Of a stretch of 64,000 nucleotides of DNA, positions 62,791-64,000 are shown one piece after another. A program made the position numbers and the translations under genes. The notes beneath the pieces were generated by a model. It made no database searches. It was given only the letters and a program-made list of their open reading frames with translations, and was not told where the DNA came from. The stretch spans positions 126,501 through 190,500 of the forward strand of contig CAJNDS010000212.1 of assembly GCA_905221605.1 (NCBI GenBank), given 5' to 3'. Each line of letters opens with the position of its first letter. Within the stretch, counting starts at the first letter, position 1. The DNA is from Symbiodinium natans. Lineage: Eukaryota > Sar > Dinophyceae > Suessiales > Symbiodiniaceae.

Positions 62791-64000
62791 CTTCCTTCAT
62801 TCTGTCTATGTATGCAGGCTGGCAGAAGTTCTCGGCACTTGCTTTGACTAGGTTTTCTTAGCATCTTTCCAGATCCTTTCTTATTTAACCGCAAGAAGGC
62901 AGTTAGTTTGGTCTTTTCTACAAGGAAGGGGCGGCCCGATAGCAGCGGCCTCTGACATTGACAACAAGCAATGCTCGGTTTTAAGCACTGAGCAAATTCG
63001 AGTCCAATATGCTACCCCTTCAACGCCTGCAAAACATGAAGTTTAAATGGGCCCGAAGCTGTTCGGCTCTTGAGGGAATGCTCGAACTTTTCAGTCTGAA
63101 TGTTTGTGGAGACATCTGCCTCACCGGGATTTCCAAAACAATATTTGGCTTTGGCAATTCCAGACCAGAACGTTGTAAACTGTTTTGCGCGTTCCCTTTG
63201 AGAACCATCTGGAAAGCTCTGTAGCTTGTCATCAAGGAAAAACTAGCTGCCTGCACCTCTGACGGTTTGACAGGTCGGATGTGCAGAGTGGTGCGTCGAA
63301 CAGAGCAAGCTAGGCACAAGTGCTTGAGTGGGTCGTGTAAACTTGTAAGGAAGCACATGAAGCATCTGCAGGCTTCCAAGCAAGTTGAGGGAAGCAGTGA
63401 AATTGTCCCTTTACTTTGACAAGCTGTTGCGGTTGGACACAAAAATGGCGTTGCTTCAGGCTTTTTTGTGCAGGCCTAAGTCCGGGACAAAATGTTCTTC
63501 GCCATTCGGTCCCTCTGGGACCAAACGTTCTTGCCATTCGGATCAAGAAAAAAACCAGCTGCTTGCACCTCTGACAATTTGACAGTCGGATGTGCAGCCT
63601 TGCAGTGCATGCGCTTCTTCAAACTCTGGCAGAACTCTACGCACTTTGATTGTACATGAACAGCAGAGTTCTTAAGAAGTCTATCAACTGCCGGGGCTAA
63701 GACTCTCTGGCAGGACTCTGGGACGGTCCATTAGAGCTACCTTGAATATCAAATTAAAAAACATTTAGACGGCTCCCATCTCAAAAGCACTCTAATAATC
63801 TGCACAGTGTTTTTCATTGAAATTCCGTGTTCAGGAGCCACTTAGAATGGCTTAAGAATGCCGTTGCAGAGCAGCATTGTTCAGCTAGCTTGAAGCGCTT
63901 ATGATCTTGTCGTCACCCAGAGCCGTCGAGTTGCCGAGGGCTTCCAGAACGGTTTCAAGTTTTCCAAATTTTGCAAGTTTGCTGCTTCTTGACATCGTAA
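62026..64000. other. Right end, no recognisable gene
   Basis: Contains a TATATATATATAGC run near 62314-62330 and a (CT)n at 62747-62791, followed by TATGTATGCAG. No frame shows protein-like character that I can support. Confidence 0.45.
62747..62795 (+). repeat. (CT)n microsatellite before an acceptor-like TATGCAG
   Basis: About 40 bp of pure CT, then TTTCTCCTTCCTTC and a TATGTATGCAG 20 bp later. Same arrangement as the CT runs before other acceptors in this window. Confidence 0.85.

Overview
The window reads as nuclear DNA of a dinoflagellate, most likely a Symbiodiniaceae- or Polarella-like alga. This is an inference from several signs. Every host gene I can support lies on the + strand, and three consecutive genes are only about 200-240 bp apart. 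The genes are cut into very short exons whose introns often use GC or GA instead of GT at the 5' end, with AGG repeated at both junctions. TTTAGGG-type telomeric repeats are present, as are a PPR gene and large non-LTR retrotransposons. No rRNA, tRNA or CRISPR was recognised.

Layout. Positions 106-9927 and 13784-23618 hold two nearly identical copies (about 18 substitutions over 9.8 kb by eye) of a non-LTR retrotransposon. ORF1 encodes an OTU-type cysteine protease fold plus Cys/His fingers. ORF2 encodes an APE-type endonuclease, a reverse transcriptase (YVDD) and an RNase H with all catalytic residues. Two further small ORFs lie at the 3' end. Copy 2 is intact; copy 1 carries a 13-bp frameshifting deletion in ORF1 and an 8-bp insertion in the first 3' ORF. 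The DNA between and around them contains scattered coding-looking exons, one of which seems to be interrupted by copy 2. At 23.8-25.0 kb are pieces of a pyruvate-kinase-like gene, out of order.

From 26.9 kb a unidirectional run begins: a DUF676/FAM135-like alpha/beta hydrolase with a degenerate nucleophile elbow (26876-28033), the kinetochore protein NDC80 in about 30 small exons (28271-37056), and a urease accessory gene that appears to fuse UreD and UreF in one polypeptide (37260-40055). One NDC80 intron holds about 2.6 kb of pure pyrimidine minisatellite ending at a splice acceptor. Shorter CT runs sit just before several other acceptors. From 40.2 to 45.3 kb there are unidentified coiled-coil-type exons.

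At 45.6-47.04 kb are three interstitial telomeric arrays separated by a duplicated spacer. Beyond them lie a cysteine-rich protein gene (exons about 47.4-50.9 kb), coiled-coil exons (54.8-55.1 kb), a PPR protein (55.8-57.3 kb), more coiled-coil exons (57.5-59.1 kb) and a multi-exon gene with an SEA-like or cysteine-rich region (59.7-62.0 kb). The last 2 kb show nothing I can name.

The retrotransposon products would act together: endonuclease nicking, target-primed reverse transcription, RNA removal by RNase H, and possibly polyprotein processing or deubiquitination by the OTU domain. The host genes (chromosome segregation, nickel-urease maturation, organelle RNA processing, surface or cytoskeletal proteins) show no common pathway. 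Their arrangement reflects the dinoflagellate habit of packing unrelated genes in one direction.
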